Notes under the pieces: model-generated
What the model was told of the DNA's origin: nothing
Databases searched by the model: none
What the model saw: the letters and a program-made list of their open reading frames with translations, nothing else
Made by a program: the position numbers and the translations under genes
Part shown: positions 41,771 to 50,148 of the stretch, in pieces
Layout: each line of letters begins with the position of its first letter
Position numbering within the stretch: position 1 is the first letter of the stretch
Assembly (NCBI RefSeq): GCF_001189535.1
Contig: NZ_CP012070.1
Span: 620,001-684,000 of the forward strand
From: Arsenicicoccus sp. oral taxon 190
GTDB taxonomy: Bacteria > Actinomycetota > Actinomycetes > Actinomycetales > Dermatophilaceae
Reading direction: 5' to 3'
DNA: 64,000 bases

Positions 41771-41996
41771 GCGCGTGCAGGCTCCGATCTGGGTCTCGGC
41801 GAGTGGGTCCGTCACCCTGGCCAACGGCGGGGCCACGAGGTGCATTCCCTGATTATTGACTAGCCAACATTGTGTTATGCCTGGCGTGGTCGCGCAGCCG
41901 GATCCCACCCACCGGACCCCGATGGCCTAGGCGATACCCGTCACACCACCCCGTCCGGTCTCCCCCGATGTCCGTACCCGCCCGTAGGATCACCGC

Positions 41997-44900
41997 ATGT
42001 CAGCGCTGCAGATCACGGCCCTCGTGCTGTGCTTCGTGATCCCGAGCATCGGGTGGATCCTGCTCTTCCGGCAGGTCTTCCGCTTCACCCGGCTCTTCCG
42101 CACCGGCCAGCCGGACCGGTCCCGGACCGATCAGCCCGCCGCCCGCACGATGACCCTGGTGCGCGAGTTCCTGGGGCATACGCGTATGGCGCGGCTGCCG
42201 TGGGTCTCGATCGCCCACTGGTTCACGGCGCTGTCCTTCCTCATCCTCTTCGCCACGCTGGTCAACGCGTTCTTCCAGCTCGTGTGGGCGGACTACCGGC
42301 TGCCGATCATCGGCCACTTCCCGCCCTTCGAGTGGCTGATCGAGCTCTTCGCGTGGGCCGGGTTCGCCGGCATCCTCCTGCTGATGGTGGTCCGCCAGCG
42401 CAACCACCCCCGCCGCGCCGCCGGCGTCGAGGGCCGGCGCTCCCGCTTCTTCGGGTCCACCTGGTGGCAGGCCTACTACGTCGAGTTCACCATCCTCGCG
42501 GTCACCATCTGCATCCTGTCGCTGCGCTCGCAGGAGGCCGCGCTGCTGCGGCTCACCGAGCCGGGCGTCAACCTGCCGCTGCACTTCCCGCTGACCTTCT
42601 GGATGGCCCCGGTCTGGGGCGGCCTGTCCGAGCACTGGCTGCGCGAGTCCATCTACCTCGTCGCCATGATCAAGATCCTGGTCTCCTTCGCCTGGATGAT
42701 CACGATCGCGCTGCAGCCGACGATGGGCGTGGCCTGGCACCGCTTCCTGGCGTTCTTCAACATCTGGTTCAAGCGCCACGCGGACGGCCGCACCTCCCTC
42801 GGCGCCCTGCAGCCGATGGGCATCGACGGCAAGCCCTTCTCCCTGGAGGCGATGGAGGAGCTCGAGGAGGACACCTCGCTCGGCGTCGCCAAGGCCGAGG
42901 ACTTCACCTGGAAGCAGCTGCTCGACTTCACCACCTGCACCGAGTGCGGGCGGTGCCAGTCGCAGTGCCCCGCCTGGAACACCGACAAGCCCCTCTCCCC
43001 CAAGATGCTCGTCATGACGCTGCGCGACCACGCGCACGCCAAGGCGCCCTGGATGATGGCGTCCGAGGAGGCCCGGCACGCCCTGCCCGAGCACACCCGG
43101 GCCCTCGCCCACACGCCGCTGGTGGGCCAGACCGGCTACGACGAGGAGCACCCGCTCACGGCATACGACGCCCTGGGTCCCGAGGCGGTCATCGACGAGG
43201 ACGTGCTGTGGTCGTGCACGACCTGCGGCGCCTGCGTCGAGCAGTGCCCGGTCGACATCGAGCACGTCGACGCGATCGTCGACCTGCGACGCAACCAGGT
43301 GCTCATCGAGTCGGCCTTCCCGGCCGAGCTGGGCGGGCTCTTCAAGAACATGGAGTCCAAGGGCAACCCCTGGGGTATGGCGCAGCGCGCTCGCCTCGAC
43401 TGGGCCAAGGACCTGCCGTTCCCGGTCAAGCAGGTGGGCAAGGACGTCGAGGACCTGTCCTCCGTCGACTACCTCTTCTGGGTGGGCTGCGCGGGCGCCT
43501 TCGAGGACCGCGCCAAGAAGACCTCCCGCGCCGTGGCCGAGCTGCTCGACACCGCCGGGGTGTCGTTCGCCGTCCTCGGCGACGGCGAGACCTGCACCGG
43601 CGACTCGGCCCGTCGCGCCGGCAACGAGGTGCTCTTCCAGATGCTGGCGCAGCAGAACGTCGAGCAGCTCAACGAGGCCGGAGCCACGAAGATCGTGGTG
43701 ACCTGCGCCCACTGCTTCAACACGATCAAGAACGAGTACCCGCAGGTCGGGGGCTCCTACGAGGTCCTGCACCACACGCAGCTGCTCAACCGCCTGGTGC
43801 GCGAGAAGCGGCTCGTCCCGGTCTCGCGCCCGGCCGACGCCCCCGCGAAGTCGACCGCCAAGAACCCTGCCTCGAGCGCGCCCGTGGTCACCTACCACGA
43901 CCCGTGCTACCTGGGCCGGCACAACAACGTGTATGCCCCGCCCCGCGAGCTCATCGGGTCGCTGCCCGGCGTCGAGCTGCGGGAGATGCCGCGGCACGGC
44001 GAGACGTCCTTCTGCTGCGGCGCCGGCGGTGCCCGCATGTGGATGGAGGAGAAGCTCGGCACCCGGATCAACCTCAACCGGACCGAGGAGGCCTTGGCCA
44101 CGGGTGCCGACCGGATCGCCGTCGGGTGCCCGTTCTGCCGCGTCATGCTGTCCGACGGGGTGACCGCCAAGGAGGCCGACGACCCGGCCGTCGAGTCGGT
44201 CGAGGTGGTCGACGTCGCCCAGATGCTGCTCGCCGCCGTCCGACGCGGCGAGGAGCAGGACGCCGGTGTCGCCGAGGCGGACCGCGACGAGGCGGCGCAG
44301 GAGGAGAAGGCCGGCACGCCTGCCGCGGCGGCCGCTGCCGGTGCTGCTGGCGCTGCTGCCGGGGCCGACGTCCCCCGAGGGGACGTGAAGCCGGACGAGG
44401 ACAACCGCCAGACCCGGACCACCCCGGCCGAGGAAGCCACCGCCGAGGCCCAGGAGGACGTCCGCGTCCCCGCCACCGGCGGCACGGCCGGGACCGAGGC
44501 CGCCAACGTGGCAGACCCGTGGGACGACGAGGACACCACCCCCACCGCGGCAACCCCAGCCGCTGCGAAGCCCGAGGCCGCAGCCGCCCCGGCCGCCACC
44601 TCCGAGGTCGCCGACCCGTGGGACGACGAGCCCGCCGCCGCGGCAACCCCGGCACCCGAGGGCGCTGCGAAGCCGGAGCCCGCAGCCAGCCCAGCCGCCA
44701 CGTCCGAGGTGGCCGACCCGTGGGACGACGAGCCCACCGCCGCGGCAACCCCAGCCGCTGCGGAGCCCGAGCCCGCGACTCCGCCCGCCCCCGCGCCCGT
44801 CCCCGCGACCGATGAGGTCAAGGACCCCTGGGACGACGACGGGGACACCACCCCCGCCGCCGCAGCCCCGGCTGCTCCAGAGGCCGCCGCGAAGCCCGAG

Positions 44901-45269
44901 CCCGCGACTCCGCCCGCCCCCGCGCCCGTCCCCGCGACCGATGAGGTCAAGGACCCCTGGGACGACGACGGGGACACCACCCCCGCCGCCGCAGCCCCGG
45001 CTGCTCCCGAGGCCGCCGCGAAGCCCGAGCCCGAGACTCCGCCCGCCCCCGCGCCCGTCCCCGCGACCGATGAGGTCAAGGACCCCTGGGACGACGACGA
45101 GGACACCACCCCCGCCGCCGCAGCCCCGGCTGCTCCCGAGGCCGCCCCGAAGCCCGAGCCCGCGACTCCGCCCGCCCCTGCCCCGGCGACCCCCGCCGAG
45201 CCCGGGCCCACGAAGCCGGAGGCCGCCATACGGCCTGCCGAGGAGGTCCCGGACCCGTGGGACGACTGA
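41997..45269 (+). CDS. Membrane Fe-S oxidoreductase (HdrD/GlpC-type, Rv0338c-like) with repeat tail
   Basis: A 1090-residue electron-transfer protein. The N-terminal part (residues about 1-265) has five or so membrane segments with paired His, like a heme-b NarI-type domain. Two 4Fe-4S motifs follow, CTECGRCQSQCPAWN and CTTCGACVEQCPVDIE, then two CCG domains: CAHCFNTI and the HDPCYLGRHNNVY segment with FCCGAGGARMW and CPFCRVML. This is the order of Rv0338c-like iron-sulfur reductases, respiratory-chain-linked but with unproven substrate. The last about 250 residues are a disordered Ala/Pro/Glu tail with seven DPWDD motifs. Single-gene unit ended by a hairpin. Confidence 0.85.
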   Translation: MSALQITALVLCFVIPSIGWILLFRQVFRFTRLFRTGQPDRSRTDQPAARTMTLVREFLGHTRMARLPWVSIAHWFTALSFLILFATLVNAFFQLVWADYRLPIIGHFPPFEWLIELFAWAGFAGILLLMVVRQRNHPRRAAGVEGRRSRFFGSTWWQAYYVEFTILAVTICILSLRSQEAALLRLTEPGVNLPLHFPLTFWMAPVWGGLSEHWLRESIYLVAMIKILVSFAWMITIALQPTMGVAWHRFLAFFNIWFKRHADGRTSLGALQPMGIDGKPFSLEAMEELEEDTSLGVAKAEDFTWKQLLDFTTCTECGRCQSQCPAWNTDKPLSPKMLVMTLRDHAHAKAPWMMASEEARHALPEHTRALAHTPLVGQTGYDEEHPLTAYDALGPEAVIDEDVLWSCTTCGACVEQCPVDIEHVDAIVDLRRNQVLIESAFPAELGGLFKNMESKGNPWGMAQRARLDWAKDLPFPVKQVGKDVEDLSSVDYLFWVGCAGAFEDRAKKTSRAVAELLDTAGVSFAVLGDGETCTGDSARRAGNEVLFQMLAQQNVEQLNEAGATKIVVTCAHCFNTIKNEYPQVGGSYEVLHHTQLLNRLVREKRLVPVSRPADAPAKSTAKNPASSAPVVTYHDPCYLGRHNNVYAPPRELIGSLPGVELREMPRHGETSFCCGAGGARMWMEEKLGTRINLNRTEEALATGADRIAVGCPFCRVMLSDGVTAKEADDPAVESVEVVDVAQMLLAAVRRGEEQDAGVAEADRDEAAQEEKAGTPAAAAAAGAAGAAAGADVPRGDVKPDEDNRQTRTTPAEEATAEAQEDVRVPATGGTAGTEAANVADPWDDEDTTPTAATPAAAKPEAAAAPAATSEVADPWDDEPAAAATPAPEGAAKPEPAASPAATSEVADPWDDEPTAAATPAAAEPEPATPPAPAPVPATDEVKDPWDDDGDTTPAAAAPAAPEAAAKPEPATPPAPAPVPATDEVKDPWDDDGDTTPAAAAPAAPEAAAKPEPETPPAPAPVPATDEVKDPWDDDEDTTPAAAAPAAPEAAPKPEPATPPAPAPATPAEPGPTKPEAAIRPAEEVPDPWDD
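44811..45180 (+). repeat. 129-bp coding tandem repeat
   Basis: Near-identical units start with GATGAGGTCAAGGACCCCTGG at 44811, 44940 and 45069, exactly 129 bp (43 codons) apart, the third being shortened. They encode the EVKDPWDDD-plus-Ala/Pro segment of the Fe-S oxidoreductase tail. Identity at DNA level is high, pointing to recent duplication. Confidence 0.9.
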
Positions 45270-45296
45270 GTCCCTGACGGTCTGCCGGGACGCACA

Positions 45297-45332
45297 CGGG
45301 AGGGGCTGCCCGATCACGGGCGGCCCCTCCCG
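45297..45332 (+). terminator. Hairpin after the Fe-S oxidoreductase gene
   Basis: A 16-bp stem with one G-U pair (CGGGAGGGGCTGCCCG against CGGGCGGCCCCTCCCG) around ATCA, 27 bp after the stop. Confidence 0.7.
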
Positions 45333-45438
45333 CTGTCTACGCGCCGGGGCACGCGAACCCCCGCGAGGGGACCCCCTGTCCGCACGGCTCCCGACCACCA
45401 CCTAAGGTGGGCCGGACGCCTCATCTGCAGGAGCCCCG

Positions 45439-45870
45439 ATGACGATCTGCCTGGCCTACGCGCCGACCGAGCCCGGTCGGGCTGCCTTGCGACACTGCGC
45501 AGCCGAGGCCAGGGCGACCGCCAGCGAGGTGGTCGTGGTCAACGCGACCCGGGAGTGGCGAGACAGCATCCCGGTCGAGCTCACGCACGAGGAGGCCGCG
45601 CACCTGACCGAGGTCATGACGGACGCCGGGGTCCCCTGGCGGTGGGCGCAGCAGACCGACGGCGTCACCGGGGCCGATGCCATCATCGGGGTCGCCGAGG
45701 ACGAGGACGTCTCGCTCGTCGTCATCGGCATCACGGACCGCAGCCACGTGGAGAAGCGCATCGTCAGCGACACCACCAAGCAGGTCCTGCTCGACGCTCC
45801 CTGCGCCGTCCTCGCCGTGCGCGCCGACCACGCCGCCCCTGACCTGCGCCAGAGCCACCCGGCCCGCTGA
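45439..45870 (+). CDS. Universal stress protein (UspA family)
   Basis: A 143-residue single-domain Usp. It opens MTICLAYAPTEPGRAALRHCAAEARATASEVVVVN, has DAIIGVAEDEDVSLVVIGITDRSHVEKRIVSDTTKQVLLDAPCAVLAVR, i.e. the family's nucleotide-loop region, but the typical ATP-binding G-x2-G-x9-G-S/T reads GITDRSHVEKRIVSDTT, so ATP binding is doubtful. Roles in stress or dormancy are known for the family. A short monocistronic gene; the two bases TC and a GGAGC site precede the ATG. Confidence 0.88.
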   Translation: MTICLAYAPTEPGRAALRHCAAEARATASEVVVVNATREWRDSIPVELTHEEAAHLTEVMTDAGVPWRWAQQTDGVTGADAIIGVAEDEDVSLVVIGITDRSHVEKRIVSDTTKQVLLDAPCAVLAVRADHAAPDLRQSHPAR

Positions 45871-45882
45871 GGCCGCGGGCGG

Positions 45883-46494
45883 CTACCCCATCCGGTCGAC
45901 GACGAAGTCCGCCACGGCCCGGTGCGGGTCGGTGGTGAGCAGCAGGTTGTGGCCACGGCGCGGCAGCGGCACGAAGGTCGCGTCGACGCCGTCGGCCCGC
46001 AGGTCCTCGGCGAGCTGCCGGCTGCGCTTCCACGGGGTGATGAGGTCGTGGGTGCCGTGCAGCAGCAGCACCGACCTGCCGTCCACCGGGGGACGCGGAT
46101 CGGTCTCGGGGAGCCAGGCGCTCACCCCCACGACGACGCGCACGGCGCTGTGCCCGGCGACCCGCAGGGCGACCCGGCCACCCATGGAGTGCCCGATCAC
46201 CGCGATCGGCCGGTCGGGGTAGCGAGCCTGGATCCGGTCCAGCGCGTCCTCGGCGTCCTGCACGGCCGGCGCGTCGGGTTCGTTCCACCCCTGCATCCGG
46301 TAGCGCAGCGCCGCGACCACCAGGTGGCCGTGCGAGCGCGCGACCAGGGTGGGGCCGAAGGCCAGCATCCGCAGGTAGGCAGGGCTGAGCCGCAGATCGG
46401 GCTTGGTGCTGCTGACGGGGCCGCCGTGCAGCAGCAGGGCGATGCCGCGCACCTTCGCCGGTGCGTGCAGCAGCGCCACGCGGGCGCGGGTCAT
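45883..46494 (-). CDS. Alpha/beta-hydrolase
   Basis: A 203-residue cytoplasmic alpha/beta-hydrolase: oxyanion segment LLLHGGPVSS, the nucleophile elbow GHSMGGRVAL, an acidic LLLHGTHDLITPW and a C-terminal RRGHNLLL His give a complete Ser-Asp-His triad. Its substrate is unknown; the size and lid-less core fit small serine hydrolases or dienelactone-hydrolase-like enzymes. The ATG overlaps the stop of dcd by four bases (ATGA), so it is translationally coupled to it. Confidence 0.8.
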   Translation of the reverse strand: MTRARVALLHAPAKVRGIALLLHGGPVSSTKPDLRLSPAYLRMLAFGPTLVARSHGHLVVAALRYRMQGWNEPDAPAVQDAEDALDRIQARYPDRPIAVIGHSMGGRVALRVAGHSAVRVVVGVSAWLPETDPRPPVDGRSVLLLHGTHDLITPWKRSRQLAEDLRADGVDATFVPLPRRGHNLLLTTDPHRAVADFVVDRMG

Positions 46495-47069
46495 CCCAGG
46501 TCGGTCCGGTGGAAGTTGTGGAAGGACCGGCTGGCCGTGGGTCCACGCTGCCCCTGGTAGTGCGAGCCGTAGACGTCGCTGCCGTAGGGGTGCTCGGACG
46601 CCGACGTCAGGCGCATGAAGCACAGCTGGCCGACCTTCATGCCCGGCCACAGCACGATCGGCAGAGTCGCGACGTTGGACAGCTCGAGCGTGACGTGGCC
46701 CGAGAACCCGGGGTCGACGAACCCCGCGGTGGCGTGCGTCAGCAGGCCGAGCCGGCCGAGCGACGACTTCCCCTCGACCCGGGCGGCGAGGTCCTCGGGC
46801 AGCGTGACGGCCTCGAGCGTCGAGCCCAGGACGAACTCGCCGGGGTGCAGCACGAAACCCTCGGACTGCTCCACCTCCACCAGTCGGGTCAGCTCGGGCT
46901 GGTCCTGCGACGGGTCGATGACGGGGTACTTGTGGTTGTCGAACAACCGGAAGTAGCGGTCCAGGCGCACGTCCACGCTGGACGGCTGCACCATGGCGGG
47001 GTCGAAGGGGTCGAGGACGACACGTCCGGCGTCGATCTGGGCGCGGATGTCGCGGTCGGAGAGGAGCAC
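46491..47069 (-). CDS. dcd: dCTP deaminase (probably bifunctional, dUMP-forming)
   Basis: A 192-residue enzyme of the dCTP deaminase/dUTPase fold that supplies dUMP for thymidylate synthesis. It matches the mycobacterial Dcd nearly throughout: MLLSDRDIRAQIDAGR, DPFDPAMVQPSSVDVRLD, HPGEFVLGSTLE, the active-site EGKSSLGRLGLLTHATAGFVDPGFSG and SDVYGSHYQGQRGPTASRS. The mycobacterial enzyme also hydrolyses dUTP; that this one does is inferred from the similarity. It leads a two-gene minus-strand operon with the hydrolase. Confidence 0.96.
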   Translation of the reverse strand: MLLSDRDIRAQIDAGRVVLDPFDPAMVQPSSVDVRLDRYFRLFDNHKYPVIDPSQDQPELTRLVEVEQSEGFVLHPGEFVLGSTLEAVTLPEDLAARVEGKSSLGRLGLLTHATAGFVDPGFSGHVTLELSNVATLPIVLWPGMKVGQLCFMRLTSASEHPYGSDVYGSHYQGQRGPTASRSFHNFHRTDLG

Positions 47070-47183
47070 GACGCCACGCTACCGTCAGCGCGGCGGCCCG
47101 GGGCGCGACCGCTCGCGCGTGCCGTGCCGGCACCACCCACGAGATTGGGTATGCTGTCTCACACGCCAGCAGTCGTGCTGCTC

Positions 47184-47257
47184 GCGGGTGTAGTTCAATG
47201 GCAGAACAGCAGCTTCCCAAGCTGCTAGTGCGAGTTCGATTCTCGTCACCCGCTCCA
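47184..47257 (+). tRNA. tRNA-Gly(CCC)
   Basis: 74 nt. Acceptor GCGGGTG pairs with CACCCGC; anticodon stem GCAGC/GCTGC encloses TTCCCAA, giving anticodon CCC for GGG codons. T-arm GAGTTCGATTCTC. Discriminator T followed by CCA at 47255-47257, so the 3' CCA is encoded, unlike the other three tRNAs here. Confidence 0.93.
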
Positions 47258-47349
47258 GTTGTCCGCTTTCTGCGGACGTATGCCGATCAACCCCCCCTCA
47301 TCCGTGGGTTCTCGTGGCTCCGTGGCCGTTCATGGCCCACTATTGGCCT

Positions 47350-49914
47350 ATGGACTCACGGACAGGCATCGTTGGTGCCGTCCTGGTCCTCGCCCCACCC
47401 GTCGTCGCCGTCCTCGACCGCGACCTCGCGGGCCCCCTGATGTGGATCACCGCCCTGGTCGCCGCGGCCGCCGCGGTGGTGGCCGGGGCACGCAGCTGCG
47501 TGATGCAGCGCATCGGATGGGGTTTCGTGTCGCTGGCGATGCTCGCCAACGGGCTGGGCAACCTGATGTTCACGGACCCCGCCATCGGCACCGGGCAGCT
47601 GGCGACCGTGCTCTACGCCATGGCGGCGCTGCTGATGATCCCGGCGTTCGTGTTCTTCACGGTGACCACGCCCCGGCAGCTGCCGACCGCCCTGCTGCAC
47701 CTCACCCTGCTGATTGACTGCATCTGGCTGCTCACCTGGCACCTGGACCCCCAGTCGTGGCTGACCGGGCAGCGCACCCCCACCACGTTGGACGCCCAGC
47801 TGGTCACGATGGGCCTGGTGTGCGGCATCGTGGCGGCGATCATCTCGTGGCTGCTCGTCATACCGAGCCGCACCGGGCGGTCGCGGTGGATCCAGACCCT
47901 GCTCGGGCTGTCCGTGCTGGCCGCGATGGTGGGCGACATGCTGGCCTCGGTCTTCCCGTCCGGTCAGCCCTGGGTGCTGTGCGAGGCGCTGTGGGTGGGT
48001 CAGGCGTCGCTGATCGTCGTCGCGGCCGTCGCCGTCGCCCGCCGGCCCACGCCGACGCTGGGGCGCTCGCTGCTCAACCCGCACCGGGACCTGCTCGTGG
48101 TCAGCGTCCTCACCCTCGTGGTGGGGGCCGTGATCTTCACGACGGCCCAGGCCGTCCCGCTGGACATGCGCACCGCCCGTGCCCTGTGCGTCGCGCTGCT
48201 GCTCCTGGTGGCGCTGCACATCTACGAGGGCTACCACAACCGGCGTCTGGCGGGGTCGATCGAGCAGCAGGCACGCCACATGCAGCTCCTGGTCAGCGAG
48301 ACCCGCGACATCATCCTCGAGCTCGACGGCACCGGCCGGGTGCTCTTCGCCTCCGCGGCGCTCAGCACCATGCTCGGCCTGCGCGAGAGCGACCTCACGG
48401 GCCAGCACGTGAGCGACGTCCTGCCCGACGTGACGCCTGAGGTGCTCGCGCACCTCACCCACGCCCCGACCGCCCGGATGCAGCCCACGCTGCGGCTCGA
48501 GTCGGCGCTGACCACCGCGACCGCCGCCGTCGTCCACGTCGAGTCCGTGATCACCCCCCTGCCCAGCGGCTACCTCGTCGCGGTGCGCGACGTCACCGAG
48601 CGGGTGGGTCTGCAGTCCCGGCTGCAGCAGGTCACCTACCACGACGTCGTCACCGGCCTGCCCAACCGCACCAGCCTGGACCGCGCGGTCCGCCACCGGC
48701 TCTACGAGTCCGCGAGCGGGGAGATCTCGCTGCTGCTGCTCGACATCGCCCCCGCCGGGCTCGCCGACAACACCCTCGGCGACGACTCGCGAGAGGAGCT
48801 GCTGCGCACCGTCGCCCGCACGATGCGCGCCACCATCCGCTCCGGCGACGCCCTGGCCCGCTTCAGCGACCAACGTTTCGCGGTGCTGCTGCGGCCGGGC
48901 ACCTCGGGGGCGCAGGCGCTGACCGAGGCGCAGCGCATCGTCGACACCATCAACCGCCCCGACCTCGTCCCCGACGTGACCCTGCGCACCTGCGGCGGCC
49001 TGTGCGTGGGCGCCCACACCGGGCTCGAGCTGGTGCGCAACGCCGAGCTCGCGCTGCGCCAGGCGACCCGGGAGGGTCCGGGCACCGTGCGCAGCTTCGA
49101 GCCCACGATGCTGGCGCAGTTCGCCCGCACCCGCGACCTGCGGCGCCGGCTGGCCCGACCCCCGGGCCCGGAGCGGTGGACCGTCCTCTACCAACCGATC
49201 ATCAACCTGCGCGCCGAGCAGGTCTCGGGCGTCGAGGCGCTGCTGCGCTGGACCGACCCCGAGGGCGACTTCATCGGGATCGAGGAGATCATCCGGCTGG
49301 CCGAGGAGTTCGGCTCGATCATCAGCATCGGCACGTGGGTGCTGGAGCAGGCCGTCGACCAGGCTCTCCAGTGGTACCGCGAGGGCTACCCGCTGACCGT
49401 CGCCGTCAACATCAGCGTCCACCAGCTCGTCGCCCCGACCTTCGCCGCGACGGTCCGCCGGGTGCTCGACGAGTCCGGGCTGCCGCCCGAGCTGCTCATC
49501 CTGGAGATCACCGAGACCGTGGTCCTCGAGCAGACCGCCGAGACCGTCGCGACCCTGGAGGAGCTGCGCACCCTCGGGATCCGGGTCGCCATCGACGACT
49601 TCGGCACCGGCTACTCCGGGCTGGCCAACCTGCGGTCGCTGCCGCTGGACATCCTCAAGATCGACCGGACCTTCGTCCAGGGCCTCGGCGAGTCCGGCGG
49701 CGACGAGGCCGTGGTCGCCGCGGTGTCCCGGCTCGGACGCGAGCTCGGCCTCACCATCACCGCCGAGGGCATCGAGACCCGGGTGCAGGAGGCGCGGGCC
49801 CGCATGCTCGGCATCTCGGCCGCCCAGGGCTACCTCTACGCCCGGCCGCTGCCCGCGACCCAGATCCTGCCGCTGGCCCACCAGCTGGCCGGCGGCGTCG
49901 CCCTGGACCTGTAG
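47350..49914 (+). CDS. Membrane PAS-(degenerate GGDEF)-EAL protein, c-di-GMP phosphodiesterase
   Basis: About 854 residues from the ATG at 47350. The first about 290 residues hold some eight membrane segments (MASE-like sensor), then a PAS domain (about 308-430), a GGDEF domain and an EAL domain. In the GGDEF domain the DVVTGLPNR start is present but the signature reads RFSDQRF instead of GGDEF, so no cyclase activity is expected. The EAL domain is intact: EALLRW at about 629, VNISVHQL, EITETVVL, DDFGTGYSGL, LKIDRTFVQ and AEGIET. It should hydrolyse c-di-GMP. Start codons at 47314 (GTG) and 47332 (ATG) are also possible; none has a clear ribosome site. Confidence 0.88.
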   Translation: MDSRTGIVGAVLVLAPPVVAVLDRDLAGPLMWITALVAAAAAVVAGARSCVMQRIGWGFVSLAMLANGLGNLMFTDPAIGTGQLATVLYAMAALLMIPAFVFFTVTTPRQLPTALLHLTLLIDCIWLLTWHLDPQSWLTGQRTPTTLDAQLVTMGLVCGIVAAIISWLLVIPSRTGRSRWIQTLLGLSVLAAMVGDMLASVFPSGQPWVLCEALWVGQASLIVVAAVAVARRPTPTLGRSLLNPHRDLLVVSVLTLVVGAVIFTTAQAVPLDMRTARALCVALLLLVALHIYEGYHNRRLAGSIEQQARHMQLLVSETRDIILELDGTGRVLFASAALSTMLGLRESDLTGQHVSDVLPDVTPEVLAHLTHAPTARMQPTLRLESALTTATAAVVHVESVITPLPSGYLVAVRDVTERVGLQSRLQQVTYHDVVTGLPNRTSLDRAVRHRLYESASGEISLLLLDIAPAGLADNTLGDDSREELLRTVARTMRATIRSGDALARFSDQRFAVLLRPGTSGAQALTEAQRIVDTINRPDLVPDVTLRTCGGLCVGAHTGLELVRNAELALRQATREGPGTVRSFEPTMLAQFARTRDLRRRLARPPGPERWTVLYQPIINLRAEQVSGVEALLRWTDPEGDFIGIEEIIRLAEEFGSIISIGTWVLEQAVDQALQWYREGYPLTVAVNISVHQLVAPTFAATVRRVLDESGLPPELLILEITETVVLEQTAETVATLEELRTLGIRVAIDDFGTGYSGLANLRSLPLDILKIDRTFVQGLGESGGDEAVVAAVSRLGRELGLTITAEGIETRVQEARARMLGISAAQGYLYARPLPATQILPLAHQLAGGVALDL

Positions 49915-49965
49915 CCCGAGCAGCCCTGCAGCCCCGAGCAGCCCTGCAGCCCGAGCAGCCCCGCG
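49915..49965. repeat. Short tandem repeat after the EAL gene
   Basis: CCCGAGCAGCCC recurs at 49915, 49933 and 49950, 18 and 17 bp apart, directly after the stop codon. No fold or function is evident. Confidence 0.6.
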
Positions 49966-50044
49966 GCCAGCAGCACCGGCACGTCATACGGCCGGGACCG
50001 GCGCACGTGGCCGAGGTCACGGAATCGCGGTAGTGGTTGCGCTC

Positions 50045-50060
50045 GCTACTCGCCAGTAGC
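50045..50060. promoter_or_regulatory. Palindromic operator candidate upstream of the FadE5-like gene
   Basis: GCTACT-CGCC-AGTAGC is a perfect 6-bp inverted repeat with a 4-bp spacer, about 90 bp before the GTG of the acyl-CoA dehydrogenase gene. Such TACTnnnnAGTA-like palindromes are typical TetR-family operators; regulation of fatty-acid oxidation is inferred. No regulator gene is adjacent. Confidence 0.5.
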
Positions 50061-50148
50061 ATCATGGAGAGACCTCGGCGCCAGCCGCCGGGGCACGTCA
50101 TACCTGCCAGCGCCCAGACAGGCAGAACGTCAGGGAAGGGGACCCCGC

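Noticed and set aside
42000..45401. A minus-strand open frame of more than 1100 codons opposite the Fe-S oxidoreductase
   Set aside because: Its product is low-complexity Gly/Arg/Val/Leu sequence without any family signature, while the plus strand encodes clear Fe-S and CCG motifs. Long antisense frames are expected at this GC content.
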